Source of the DNA: Actinomycetota bacterium
GTDB taxonomy: Bacteria > Actinomycetota > Actinomycetes > Streptosporangiales > Streptosporangiaceae
NCBI GenBank assembly: GCA_027314515.1
Contig: DAHVAR010000055.1
Span: 1-64,000 of the forward strand
Direction: 5' to 3'
Length of the DNA: 64,000 bases
The first letter of the stretch is position 1. Every line of letters starts with the position of its first letter. The notes under the pieces were generated by a model, which searched no databases, was not told where the DNA came from, and saw only the letters and a program-made list of their open reading frames with translations. Below, one piece after another: positions 1-8,303 of the stretch. A program made the translations under genes and the position numbers.

Positions 1-2
1 CC

Positions 3-2039
3 GCCACTCACGCCGACGAGCTCCTGCTGGCTGGGCTCGGCCGGGCCGCCCGGCTGTTCCCGGCGCTGGAGACCGAGTTGCGTGAGGCGGCACCGGTCGA
101 GGTCACCATGGACACCCCTGGCGCGTTCACATTTCTGCGCCAGACGGCCCCGCTGCTGTCCGGCGCCGGATTCGGGGTGCTGCTGCCGGGATGGGCCCGC
201 CGATCCCGGCTCGGTGTCAAATTGACGACCAGGCACACCCCGAACTCCAGCTCGGCCTCGGGCCCCGCGGGCTTCGGCATGAACGACCTCGTCGAGTTCC
301 GCTGGGATCTCGCGGTCGGCGATGACGTGCTCGACGCCGACGAACTCGAGCGGCTGGCCGCCCTGAAGGTCCCGCTGGTGCGGCTGCGCGGGCAGTGGGT
401 GGAACTCGACGACGCGCACCTGAAAGCGGCGCTGCGCTTCATGGAACGCCAGCGCTCCGGCACGATGAGCGCCGGTGAGGCCCTGCTCGCCACGGTGCGC
501 GGCGATGAGGACGAACTCCCGCTGGTAGAGGTGGACGCCGATGGCTGGCTCGGAGATCTGCTCTCCGGGGAGTCCGACCGGCGGCTCGCGCCGGTCGGTG
601 CGCCGCCGTCCTTCACCGGGACACTTCGCCCGTACCAGGAACGCGGCCTCGCCTGGCTGTCGTTCCTGGGGAGCCTGCGGCTGGGTGGGATCCTGGCCGA
701 CGACATGGGCCTGGGCAAGACCGTCCAGGTGCTCGCCCTGCTCGCGCACGAAGGGTCGGGCCCGGCGCTGCTGATCTGCCCCATGTCGCTGGTGGGCAAC
801 TGGCAGCGCGAGGCGGAGCGGTTCACGCCGGAGTTGTCGGTGCACGTTCACCACGGATCGCAGCGGCTGCGCGGTGAGGACCTCGCGGCGCAGCTTGGCG
901 GCACGGACCTGGTGATCACGACATACGGCGTCGCTCTGCGCGATGCCGAGCAACTGGCAGGGCTGACCTGGTCCCGGGTGATCTGCGACGAGGCGCAGTA
1001 CATCAAGAACCATGCCACGCGCGCGGCCCGCGCGGTCAGTTCCCTGCCCGCGCTCTCCAGGCTGGCACTGACCGGCACGCCCGTCGAGAACAGGCTGGCC
1101 GATCTGTGGTCGCTCATGGAATTCGTCAGCCCCGGGCTGCTCGGGACGGCCGAGAAGTTCCGCCGCACCTACGCCATCCCCGTCGAGCGAGGTGGCGACG
1201 AAGTTGCAGCGGCGGCGCTCAAGCGCACCACCGGCCCGTTCATTCTGCGCAGGCTCAAGACCGACAAAACGATCATCTCCGATCTTCCCGAGAAGCTGGA
1301 AATGAAGGTCTGGTGCAACCTGACCGCCGAGCAGGCGTCCCTGTACCAGGCGACGGTGACCGACATGCTGTCCCGTATCGAAGGCGCCCCGGACGAGGTA
1401 TCCCGCCGTGGCCTGGTGCTGGCCACGATGACCAGGCTCAAGCAGGTCTGCAACCACCCAGCGCACCTGCTGGGCGACGGTTCACGGCTGCCGGGGCGCT
1501 CCGGCAAGCTCGCCAGGCTGGAAGAGGTCTGCGACGAGATCGTCGCGGCGGGGGAGAAGGCGCTGTGCTTCTCCCAGTACGCGGAGTTCGCCGGGCTGCT
1601 CGCGCCCCACCTGACCGCGCGGCTCGGCTGCCCTGTGCTCTTCCTGCACGGCGGGACCACCAAGAAGCGAAGGGACGCGATGGTGAGCAGGTTCGCGGAA
1701 CTGGACGGGCCAGCCGTCTTCCTGCTCTCGCTGAAGGCGGGTGGCACGGGGCTGAACCTGACAGCCGCGAATCACGTCATCCACTTCGACCGCTGGTGGA
1801 ACCCCGCGGTCGAAAACCAGGCGACCGACCGGGCGTTCCGTATCGGCCAGCGCAAGGACGTCCAGGTGCGCACCTTCGTGTGCGTGGGCACGCTGGAGGA
1901 GCGGATCGATTCCATGATCGAGGTGAAGAAGGCGCTCGCCGAGCGGATCGTGGGCACCGGTGAGTCCTGGCTGGCGGACCTGTCGGTGGAGCAACTGCGT
2001 TCGGTCATCGAACTTGCCCCCGAGGCGGTTTCCCCATGA
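3..2039 (+). CDS. SNF2-family DEAD/DEAH-like helicase (5' end missing)
   Basis: C-terminal 678 residues of a Swi2/Snf2 ATPase. The frame is open from the left edge, so the protein starts outside the window; a TTG at 78 is only an internal candidate. Seen: motif I DDMGLGKT near codon 235, a DEAQ box near codon 330, LTGTPVENR after it, and in the second RecA lobe GGTGLNL, HFDRWWNPAVE and ATDRAFRIGQ. These are hallmark SNF2 motifs for ATP-driven translocation on double-stranded DNA. Actinobacterial members are usually about 1000 aa with an N-terminal SNF2-associated region, mostly missing here. The stop overlaps the next start (ATGA), so it is co-translated with a SWIM zinc-finger protein, a common pairing. 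The substrate is unknown. Confidence 0.95.
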   Translation, partial: ATHADELLLAGLGRAARLFPALETELREAAPVEVTMDTPGAFTFLRQTAPLLSGAGFGVLLPGWARRSRLGVKLTTRHTPNSSSASGPAGFGMNDLVEFRWDLAVGDDVLDADELERLAALKVPLVRLRGQWVELDDAHLKAALRFMERQRSGTMSAGEALLATVRGDEDELPLVEVDADGWLGDLLSGESDRRLAPVGAPPSFTGTLRPYQERGLAWLSFLGSLRLGGILADDMGLGKTVQVLALLAHEGSGPALLICPMSLVGNWQREAERFTPELSVHVHHGSQRLRGEDLAAQLGGTDLVITTYGVALRDAEQLAGLTWSRVICDEAQYIKNHATRAARAVSSLPALSRLALTGTPVENRLADLWSLMEFVSPGLLGTAEKFRRTYAIPVERGGDEVAAAALKRTTGPFILRRLKTDKTIISDLPEKLEMKVWCNLTAEQASLYQATVTDMLSRIEGAPDEVSRRGLVLATMTRLKQVCNHPAHLLGDGSRLPGRSGKLARLEEVCDEIVAAGEKALCFSQYAEFAGLLAPHLTARLGCPVLFLHGGTTKKRRDAMVSRFAELDGPAVFLLSLKAGGTGLNLTAANHVIHFDRWWNPAVENQATDRAFRIGQRKDVQVRTFVCVGTLEERIDSMIEVKKALAERIVGTGESWLADLSVEQLRSVIELAPEAVSP

Positions 2040-2914
2040 GCCCGTACTGGCCGCCACCTTCGCGGCCGCGCCGGGTCGAAGGCGGGCTGAAGGCACGGAG
2101 CAGTCGTGGCGCGATCGGCGAGCAGTGGTGGTCGAAGCGGTTCCTCGCGGTGCTGGAGTCCTTCGGCATGAGCAGCCGGCTCGCCCGGGGCCGCAATTAC
2201 GCCCGCGCGGGCCAGGTCCTGGGGTTCGACCTGGCTCCGGGTAAGGTCACCGCTCGGGTCCAGGGTTCCCGCGCGGCGCCGTACCGGGTCGTCATCGAGA
2301 TCGACCGGCTCACGGCCGGACAGTGGGAGCGGGTCGAGGCGGCACTCGCCGCGCAGGCGCTGTTCCGTGCGAAATTGCTGGCGGGCGAGATGCCGGCCGA
2401 GATCGAGGCGGTCTTCGCCGAATGCGGCACGCCGCTGTTCCCTGGCGCGGCTTCAGACCTGCGAATGTCCTGCTCCTGCCCTGACTGGGGAATGCCCTGC
2501 AAGCACCTCGCGGCTGTGTGCTACCTGCTCGCGGAGGCGTTCGACACCGATCCGTTCCGGATGCTGGCCTGGCGTGGGCGCGGGCGGGAGGAGTTGCTCG
2601 CCAGCCTGCGGGCGCTGTCCGGGGGTGGTGAGATTGCGGCCGGTGACGTCGCCGTGATCGAGGTCTGCGACCGCCCGCTGGCCGACTGCGTGGATGACTT
2701 CTGGGCACCGGGACTGCCGGCCGCACGCCTGCGGAGCCTGCCGGTCGCACCAGCGGCGCCGCCCGACCTGCTGTTGCGGGCGTTCCCGCCGCCGGACGTG
2801 CTGATCTCGGGGAAAGGTCTCGCGACAGTGCTCGGCCCCCTCTACGAACGCCTGCCGGCGGATCCGGCCGAGACAGCGGGCCCGGCCGAGACAGCGGACC
2901 ATGATCGTGACTGA
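2036..2914 (+). CDS. SWIM zinc-finger protein
   Basis: 292 aa. The SWIM signature CxCx(n)CxH is seen as CSCPDWGMPCKH at about residues 145-156; it binds zinc and is thought to contact DNA or protein. Its ATG overlaps the SNF2 stop by 4 nt, so the two form one transcriptional unit. SWIM proteins often accompany SNF2 ATPases in actinobacteria, and a joint role in chromatin or DNA repair is inferred, not shown. The last codons hold two copies of an 18-nt repeat (2865-2900) giving PAETAG/PAETAD. The gene converges with the next one, with a 20-nt gap. Confidence 0.9.
   Translation: MSPYWPPPSRPRRVEGGLKARSSRGAIGEQWWSKRFLAVLESFGMSSRLARGRNYARAGQVLGFDLAPGKVTARVQGSRAAPYRVVIEIDRLTAGQWERVEAALAAQALFRAKLLAGEMPAEIEAVFAECGTPLFPGAASDLRMSCSCPDWGMPCKHLAAVCYLLAEAFDTDPFRMLAWRGRGREELLASLRALSGGGEIAAGDVAVIEVCDRPLADCVDDFWAPGLPAARLRSLPVAPAAPPDLLLRAFPPPDVLISGKGLATVLGPLYERLPADPAETAGPAETADHDRD
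2865..2900 (+). repeat. 18-nt tandem repeat x2 in SWIM gene 3' end
   Basis: Two adjacent copies of cggccgagacagcggRcc differ at one base. They are in frame and duplicate six residues (PAETAG-like) just before the stop. Confidence 0.85.
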
Positions 2915-2934
2915 TTGGGTGGTGTGGTTCCCGA

Positions 2935-4770
2935 TCATGGAACCTGAGTCCGCGCCGGCGCGGACTCATCGATCAGGGCGAGCAGTTCGGCGATCTGATG
3001 ACGTGGCATGTCGATCAGCCGGGTTGGCCACCATCGGCGCTGGCCAGTCTTGCTGTCGATGATCGCGCGGGCCGCGTTCTTGGTGATCACCTGGCCACGC
3101 TCGCTGGCCAGGGCGATGATCGCCTCCCGCCAGGAGTTCATGACGTTCCCGTGCGCGTGCTCGAGCACAGCACACCGCAGGCGGGCCGCCGGGGTGGCGG
3201 GCTGGGCGGCGGTGGTCGCTTCCACAACGGCGTAAGCCGCCCCGGCGAAGCTCCGGTGAAAGCGGAGATGGTACTTGCCGGCCAGCAGGTCCGCCAGAGC
3301 GCTCTGAGCGGGCGCGGTCGCCGCATCCGGGTGGCTGTTCGCGATCAGCGCGACGACTGCGGGAGCATTCACCGCGAGCAGGCTCCGGGCCAGCCACGGC
3401 CCCGGGTCGGCGGAAAGGTCGATCACCACCGCGCCGGTCCGTGACCATGACGAGGGCAGCCCCGCGGTCAGCAGCGTGTGCAGATGCGCGTGGCCAGGAT
3501 TGCCCGCGTGCTGCTGGCCGGGGTCGGTGTGTTGCTGGCCGGCGCGGTCCTGGCCCGTACCGGACCGGTCCCGGGCCTGGTGGTCGTGATGCTGGTTCTC
3601 GCGGTCCCGGCCCTGCGCCTGGTCCGGGCGGGACCGCCGCTGGCCGGTGCGGTCCGCGATCTGCCAGCCCTCGGCCACGATGCCCGCCACGCCGCCCGGC
3701 ATCCGGGCCGCGAACTCCAGCACCGCGCGCTGGACGTCATCGGGTGCGACCTGCGCGCTGGCTTCCACCGACTGCGGGCCACGCGTGTACACGCGGGCGG
3801 GCGACGGCGTGCCCTGCCGGAACTGCTTCCAGGTCCGCGATGTCGGCCGGCAGACGTACAGGTCGCTGCTGCTGCCGATCGCCTGCGCCCCGGAGTACGT
3901 GCTGAACGAGGGGATGATCTGCTCGAAGGCCAGGCCCAGGCCGCTGGTCAGGGCCTGCTGCACTTTCCAGGCGAGGCCCGGATGCCGTTCGCCCGCGCCG
4001 TAGCAGACCAGCAGATTCCCGAACTCCCGGTTGCGCAGCGCGGCCAGGCCACTGGCGGCGAACAGGGCGATGCCTTCCGGTGTATAGGGAGGGTCGGTGA
4101 AGACGATGTCGGCCCAGCCGAGGATGTCCCGGGGGACCCCGAAGCGGAAGTCCGCGAAGCTGCATCTGACGTTCAGATCCAGCGCCCGTGCCCGGCCGTC
4201 GATGTATGCGAGCAGGTCTTCGTCGATGTCGGCGACGTGGGCGGTCAGCGCCGGATTGACAAGGCAGGCAGCGAGGGCGGTGAGGTCGTGATCGCCGACA
4301 CAGAGCAGCCGGCTGAACTCATAGGTCTCGTTGAGCCACCGGGCGCGGCGCAGGGCGGTGGCGGGCGTGACCGTCACATGGTCCAGCCGTTCCTTGGGAG
4401 CTGGGGCCTGCGCGAGCAATCCGGCGATCACCGCTTCCGCGTCGGCGGGCGGGTGCGGCGGGGTTGTCACCAGTGCGAGATAGGCGGGAACGACGTGCCG
4501 GCGCAGCGAGTACTTCCCATCGCCGGGCTCGAGGTCGGTGGCGGCCGCCGCCAGGACTTCTTCGACGGTGCGGCGGGACAGGCCGGTGGCCTGGATGAGC
4601 CCGGCCAGCGAGTGGGCGCCCCCGATGAGCAGTTCGATCACGCGCTGCAGGCTGCGTTGGTAAGGGCCGAAGCTCGCCATCAGATCGGCCACGGCCTGTG
4701 GGCCGGTGCCGGGGTGTGGACCGGTGCCGGGGTGTGGGCCGGTGCCGGCCGGGGGATTCAGCTCAGCCAT
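2935..4770 (-). CDS. BpsA-like (N4-bis(aminopropyl)spermidine synthase family) protein with novel C-terminal domain
   Basis: 611 aa. Layout: a GTGPHP-repeat head (about 7-24), a winged-helix-like segment (about 35-95), then an aminopropyltransferase-like Rossmann core with GDHDLTALA (159-167), DIDEDLLAYI (181-190) and TDPPYT (225-230). This pattern matches the BpsA/DUF43 family, which makes branched polyamines from spermidine in thermophilic archaea. After residue about 350 comes a His/Asp/Gln/Arg-rich linker and a roughly 190-residue C-terminal part I do not recognise. Its start overlaps the upstream hydrolase by 13 nt, so they are co-transcribed. Family assignment is fairly sure. The substrate is not: the DPPY motif could also suit a methyltransferase. 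Confidence 0.75.
   Translation of the reverse strand: MAELNPPAGTGPHPGTGPHPGTGPQAVADLMASFGPYQRSLQRVIELLIGGAHSLAGLIQATGLSRRTVEEVLAAAATDLEPGDGKYSLRRHVVPAYLALVTTPPHPPADAEAVIAGLLAQAPAPKERLDHVTVTPATALRRARWLNETYEFSRLLCVGDHDLTALAACLVNPALTAHVADIDEDLLAYIDGRARALDLNVRCSFADFRFGVPRDILGWADIVFTDPPYTPEGIALFAASGLAALRNREFGNLLVCYGAGERHPGLAWKVQQALTSGLGLAFEQIIPSFSTYSGAQAIGSSSDLYVCRPTSRTWKQFRQGTPSPARVYTRGPQSVEASAQVAPDDVQRAVLEFAARMPGGVAGIVAEGWQIADRTGQRRSRPDQAQGRDRENQHHDHQARDRSGTGQDRAGQQHTDPGQQHAGNPGHAHLHTLLTAGLPSSWSRTGAVVIDLSADPGPWLARSLLAVNAPAVVALIANSHPDAATAPAQSALADLLAGKYHLRFHRSFAGAAYAVVEATTAAQPATPAARLRCAVLEHAHGNVMNSWREAIIALASERGQVITKNAARAIIDSKTGQRRWWPTRLIDMPRHQIAELLALIDESAPARTQVP
4695..4748 (-). repeat. 18-nt tandem repeat x3 at the 5' end of the bpsA-like gene
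   Basis: Three copies of ggtgtgggccggtgccgg (plus-strand reading; small variations) lie at 4695-4712, 4713-4730 and 4731-4748. They encode GTGPHP hexapeptides directly after the first residues of the protein. Confidence 0.9.
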
Positions 4771-5594
4771 TCGGCGAGCAATCGGTTCAGGTGGTCGGGC
4801 GCGTCCAGCGGAATCCAGTGGCTCGCGTCCGCGATCTCCTCATAGCGCCACGGTCCTTCGACGAAAGCGGCCGATTGCTCCATCCTTCCGCCGGCCAGGT
4901 AATGGTCGTTTGTGGACCAGATGCCGAGCGTTGGCGCCTTTACCGGGGGCAGTGCCGCCGCTGTCGGCGACGGCGGCCGCCGCGGTGCCCGCGGGGCCAG
5001 GTTGGCGCGATACCAGTTGAGCGAGGCGGTGAGGGCGCCCGGCCGGGAAAGGTCGGCCAGGTACTGCTGCTGGTCGCCGTCACCGCGGCTGAGCTCGCGC
5101 AGCAGTGCCCAGTCGCCCAGGGCCAGGTGTGCCTCCGCCGCTCCCTCGAACTGGAAGTAGAGCTGATACCAGGCCATTTCGCGCTGGCGGATGGTGGCGG
5201 GGACCTGTGGGTGCGGGACCGAAAGGACCACCAGCCGCCGCACCCGCTGCGGGTTCGTCATGGCGGTCAGCCACGCGACTGCGGCTCCCCAGTCATGACC
5301 CACCAGGTGCGCGCTCTCGACTCCGAGCGCGTCGAGAATGCCGGTGACATCGCCCACCACGTTTGCGATGTGGTAGGCGGCCACCTCGGCTGGGCGTTCC
5401 GACCGGCCCATTCCCCGCAGGTCGGGGGTGATCACGCGGAACCCGTGCGCAGTGAGGAACGGGACCTGGTGGCGCCACAGACGCGCCGAGTCGGGCCAGC
5501 CATGCAGCAGGATGACCGGGTCACCGGCGCCATGGTCCTCGACGTACATGCCGAGGCCGTTGACTTCGATCAGCCGTCCGGGGTTTTCGTTCAC
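4758..5594 (-). CDS. Alpha/beta hydrolase, epoxide-hydrolase-like
   Basis: 278 aa from a GTG start at 5594. This start was chosen because GGAGG lies about 12 nt upstream and because the open frame further upstream lies under other genes. Seen: oxyanion motif HGWPD (31-35), nucleophile elbow GHDWG with Asp101, and a late His in DASHWIPLD. An Asp nucleophile with HGWP is typical of epoxide hydrolases and haloalkane dehalogenases, so it probably opens an epoxide through a covalent ester. No signal peptide; cytosolic. Its 3' end overlaps the BpsA-like start by 13 nt, which suggests coupled translation. The natural substrate cannot be read from sequence. Confidence 0.88.
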   Translation of the reverse strand: MNENPGRLIEVNGLGMYVEDHGAGDPVILLHGWPDSARLWRHQVPFLTAHGFRVITPDLRGMGRSERPAEVAAYHIANVVGDVTGILDALGVESAHLVGHDWGAAVAWLTAMTNPQRVRRLVVLSVPHPQVPATIRQREMAWYQLYFQFEGAAEAHLALGDWALLRELSRGDGDQQQYLADLSRPGALTASLNWYRANLAPRAPRRPPSPTAAALPPVKAPTLGIWSTNDHYLAGGRMEQSAAFVEGPWRYEEIADASHWIPLDAPDHLNRLLAEWLS

Positions 5595-5654
5595 CTGAGC
5601 CTGAGCCTCCGCCTCTTTCCTAGCAGACGCTAGCGCGGACCGTAGGCTGGCGCC

Positions 5655-6122
5655 GTGACGACCGAACCGGGCGCAGGATTGGCCCCACTCAGCCGGGCGC
5701 GCGGCGTCGCGGCCATGCTCGCAGCGGACACGGCCTCGGCCGGGGCGGGCATCACTGTCGAGGTCACCGGGCCCGGGCAGGCCCGCGCCCAGATGACAGT
5801 CACCGGGAACATGATCAACGGCCATGGCACCTGTCACGGCGGCTACCTGTTCCTGCTGGCCGATACGGCGTTCGCCTGCGCATGCAATACCCATCAGTAC
5901 ATGACGTTCGCGGCCGCCGCCAGCATCGTCTTCACCGCGCCAGTGCGGGTGGGGGAGACCCTGACCGCCGTGGCGGTGGAGCGGAGCCGCTATGGCAGGA
6001 ACGGAGTCTACGACGTGACGGTCATCAGGGACACCGATGAGGTGGTCGCCGAATTCCGGGGCCAGAGCCGGATGACGAGTGTCCCACTGCCGGGCGAAGG
6101 CGGGGATGGGGCACATGCCTAG
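5655..6122 (+). CDS. paaI: PaaI-type hotdog thioesterase
   Basis: 155 aa, GTG start. Hotdog fold with the PaaI signature HGTCHGGYLFLLAD (57-70); Asp70 is the expected catalytic acid in phenylacetic-acid-pathway thioesterases. Length fits the family. PaaI usually removes CoA from dead-end hydroxyphenylacetyl-CoA intermediates, but no other paa gene is here, so a general acyl-CoA housekeeping role is possible. It is divergent from the epoxide-hydrolase-like gene with a 60-nt gap, and its stop overlaps the likely start of the next gene by 8 nt. Confidence 0.85.
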   Translation: MTTEPGAGLAPLSRARGVAAMLAADTASAGAGITVEVTGPGQARAQMTVTGNMINGHGTCHGGYLFLLADTAFACACNTHQYMTFAAAASIVFTAPVRVGETLTAVAVERSRYGRNGVYDVTVIRDTDEVVAEFRGQSRMTSVPLPGEGGDGAHA

Positions 6123-6849
6123 CGCATGCCCGTTCACCATCGAACGGCCGGTCATGCGCCAGCGCTGGGAACGGCTGACCTTCCTGCACTGGGCCTTCGA
6201 CCCCGAGGCCATCCAGCGACTCCTGCCGGCGCACCTGCGGGTCGAGCCCTGCGAGGACAGAGCGTGGGTCGGCCTGGTGCCGTTCTTCATGCGGGTGGCG
6301 ACAGCGGGCGGTCGGCGGGTGCCCTGGGTGTCGAATTTCTGCGAGACAAACGTGCGCACGTACGTGCGCGACAGCGACGGCCGCAGTGGGATCTGGTTCT
6401 TCTCGCTGGACGCCGCGCGGGCCGGTGCCGTGGTCACGGCACGGACGACCTACGGGCTCCCGTACTTCTGGTCCCGGATGCGGATCACCGAGCGCGGCAG
6501 CCAGATGACTTACGAGTGCAGCCGTCGGTGGCCCGGACCGCTGCCGGTGACGAGTTTGGTACGGCTGAACGTGGGCGAGCCATTCCGGGATTCGGAGATC
6601 ACCGAACGCGACGACTTTCTCACCGCCCGGTGGATCTTGTTCAGCGTGTCGGGCAATCGCCGCCGGTTCGCGCGCGCGCGCCACGAACCCTGGCCGTTGC
6701 GCCGCGCCGAACTTCTGCTGGCCGACGATGGCCTGATCTTGGCAGCCGGCCTGCCCAAGCCCGAGGGTGCGCCACTTGTGCACTACTGCGATGGTGTCGA
6801 TGTCACCATCGGCCTGCCCGAGCAGCACCGGCCAGCACCGGTTCGCTGA
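6115..6849 (+). CDS. DUF2071 (YqjF-like) family protein
   Basis: 244 aa from ATG 6115, preceded by GGGGATGGGG. An in-frame upstream ATG at 6079 would lie deeper inside the thioesterase gene and is less likely. The sequence shows family traits: an N-terminal WERLTFLHW stretch, FFMRVA, VSNFCETNVRTYV, and a C-terminal HYCDGVDV. DUF2071 proteins have an acetoacetate-decarboxylase-like fold but no proven common reaction. Overlap with the PaaI-like gene points to one mRNA. No membrane segments. Confidence 0.85.
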   Translation: MPSACPFTIERPVMRQRWERLTFLHWAFDPEAIQRLLPAHLRVEPCEDRAWVGLVPFFMRVATAGGRRVPWVSNFCETNVRTYVRDSDGRSGIWFFSLDAARAGAVVTARTTYGLPYFWSRMRITERGSQMTYECSRRWPGPLPVTSLVRLNVGEPFRDSEITERDDFLTARWILFSVSGNRRRFARARHEPWPLRRAELLLADDGLILAAGLPKPEGAPLVHYCDGVDVTIGLPEQHRPAPVR

Positions 6850-6927
6850 CCTGCCGGGCATAGCGTGGCCCTGGCCGGGCGCCGGGGTGCTCACACCCCC
6901 TTGACACGGGGTAACCATGGTGGCAAG

Positions 6928-6971
6928 CTCTGCAGTACAGAGTAAATCGTAGAGAACTCTGCTACGCAGAG
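6928..6971. promoter_or_regulatory. Two palindromic operator-like sites, CTCTG-N5-CAGAG
   Basis: Two perfect inverted repeats with the same arms lie at 6928-6942 (centre cagta) and 6957-6971 (centre ctacg), 29 bp apart centre to centre. They are 39-82 bp upstream of the membrane protein start. A TTGACA at 6901-6906 may be a -35 box. The layout suggests binding of two dimers of the winged-helix regulator encoded by the second gene of the unit, giving autoregulation (inference). Confidence 0.65.
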
Positions 6972-7009
6972 GCTGTACGGGCGGAAGATCACAGTGTAGA
7001 GAGCAGGCC

Positions 7010-7681
7010 ATGACCGCTGACCCCGTGAATGACGCCGCCGATTGGAGCGCGCACCTGTCAGCGCTGCGGGCGCAGGTGCGGCGCGACCTGCGGGCCACCT
7101 CGCTGCCGCTGCTGATACTCGGGACGGCGACAACCATCGGGATGCTGCCGCAATTCGTGAACGCCCTGGTAGCTAGATCCTCACTACCGCTGGCTCCCGT
7201 CCCCCGAGGCGCGGCGAGAGCGGTGGCCATCACGGGCTTCGGCCCCTTCGTCGATCCCCGCATCGACGACTGGTTCGCTGGCCTGCTCATCACGGCGGCC
7301 TTCGCCGTGATGTGGTTGGTGTTCCGGCGGCGGGCACTGCGCGGTGGTGTCGGGCGGTCTTCCGGTTTCGGGGTGGCCGCTGTGGTGGGCGTCATCCTGT
7401 CCCTGTCGGTTGTCGTCATCGCCCTGCTGCTGACCGGGCCGTTCGTGGTCTTCGGCCTGGGTCTGCTGATCGCCGGCCTATGGCAGCGCAATCGCTTCCT
7501 GGTCATCTGGGCCGTGATCGTCGGCGTCATCGGCGTGTCCGAGGCGTTCTACGCGATCACCAACCGGCTGCCGGCCGGGCTCTGGGCGGGGTGGGTACAT
7601 CCCGCGATCTATGTGCTCCTTGGGGCGGCTACCGTCCTCGCCGGTGTGGTCGCACGCGTCCGGGAAGATCGTGCGCGATGA
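7010..7681 (+). CDS. Multi-pass membrane protein of unknown function
   Basis: 223 aa. Soluble N-terminus (about 30 residues), then hydrophobic segments near residues 33-53, 86-106, 117-140, 141-158, 163-182 and 192-212. I do not recognise a catalytic motif. Its stop overlaps the ATG of a winged-helix regulator (ATGA), a frequent actinobacterial pairing in which the regulator may control or sense its membrane partner. Two palindromic sites just upstream probably regulate the unit. Function is unknown. Confidence 0.85.
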   Translation: MTADPVNDAADWSAHLSALRAQVRRDLRATSLPLLILGTATTIGMLPQFVNALVARSSLPLAPVPRGAARAVAITGFGPFVDPRIDDWFAGLLITAAFAVMWLVFRRRALRGGVGRSSGFGVAAVVGVILSLSVVVIALLLTGPFVVFGLGLLIAGLWQRNRFLVIWAVIVGVIGVSEAFYAITNRLPAGLWAGWVHPAIYVLLGAATVLAGVVARVREDRAR

Positions 7682-8160
7682 GCGGCGCAGCCGGTGACCC
7701 CGAGGGCGGGGCAGGCGTGGACGATCCGGCGGACCGGCCGGCGGCGAATTCCGGCGCACGGCTCGATGGGATACCCCCGCCGCACCCGGCGCTGACCTTC
7801 GATGAGGTCGTACATCAGCGGACGAGGCTGGGCATACTCGCCGTCCTGGCAGAGGCCGGCCAGGCTGACTTCCCCTATCTCCGGCGGGTGCTGGGCCTGA
7901 CGGACGGGAACCTCGGCCGGCATCTGCAGATACTCGAAGAATCCCGGCTCATCATGACGAGCAAGGGGTATCACCGCCGACGGCCCCGGACCTGGGCGGA
8001 GATCACGCCCGAGGGGCGCCGGGCACTGCAGTCGGAGGTCACCCGGATGAAGGACCTGATCAAGCGTCTCGATGCGAGCCCGGAGTTAAGCGGCGGGCCG
8101 GGGCCGGGTGGCGGGCCGGGGCCGGGTGGCAGGCCGGGATTGACCAACCGGCCGCGGTGA
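7678..8160 (+). CDS. Winged-helix transcriptional regulator (ArsR/MarR-like, PF13601 type)
   Basis: 160 aa, ATG overlapping the membrane protein stop. An unstructured N-terminus (about 40 aa) leads into a winged helix: DEVVHQRTRLGILAVL, then LTDGNLGRHLQILEE as the recognition helix, then a wing with a basic RRRPRTW stretch and ITPEGRRAL. This matches the single-domain winged-helix family often next to membrane proteins. It likely binds the CTCTG-N5-CAGAG pair upstream. The tail is Gly/Pro-rich and built from an 18-nt tandem repeat (8092-8127). Confidence 0.9.
   Translation: MSGAAGDPEGGAGVDDPADRPAANSGARLDGIPPPHPALTFDEVVHQRTRLGILAVLAEAGQADFPYLRRVLGLTDGNLGRHLQILEESRLIMTSKGYHRRRPRTWAEITPEGRRALQSEVTRMKDLIKRLDASPELSGGPGPGGGPGPGGRPGLTNRPR
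8092..8133 (+). repeat. 18-nt tandem repeat in regulator tail
   Basis: Unit ggcgggccggggccgggt occurs at 8092-8109 and 8110-8127, followed by a partial copy. It is in frame and encodes GGPGPG-like hexapeptides. Confidence 0.85.
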
Positions 8161-8303
8161 CCCGGCCTCCGCTCTTGCCTACCGCCCGGGCTCCCAGGGA
8201 ACACTGGCGGGGGGATCTACGGGCGGAGCAGCCAGCGTGGTGACGCAACCGGGCGAGCAGGGCGATCCGATCCACCCCAGCCAGCTTTGGGCCGGGCGGG
8301 CCG

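Noticed and set aside
3478-4845. 455-codon plus-strand frame opposite the bpsA-like gene
   Set aside because: No motif, Gly/Arg/Ala-rich; the minus frame holds the conserved GDHD/DIDE/TDPPY series.
6025-7530. 501-codon minus-strand frame over the DUF2071 and membrane protein genes
   Set aside because: No recognisable domain, low-complexity Arg/Pro/Thr composition, and it lies opposite genes with family features and upstream operators.
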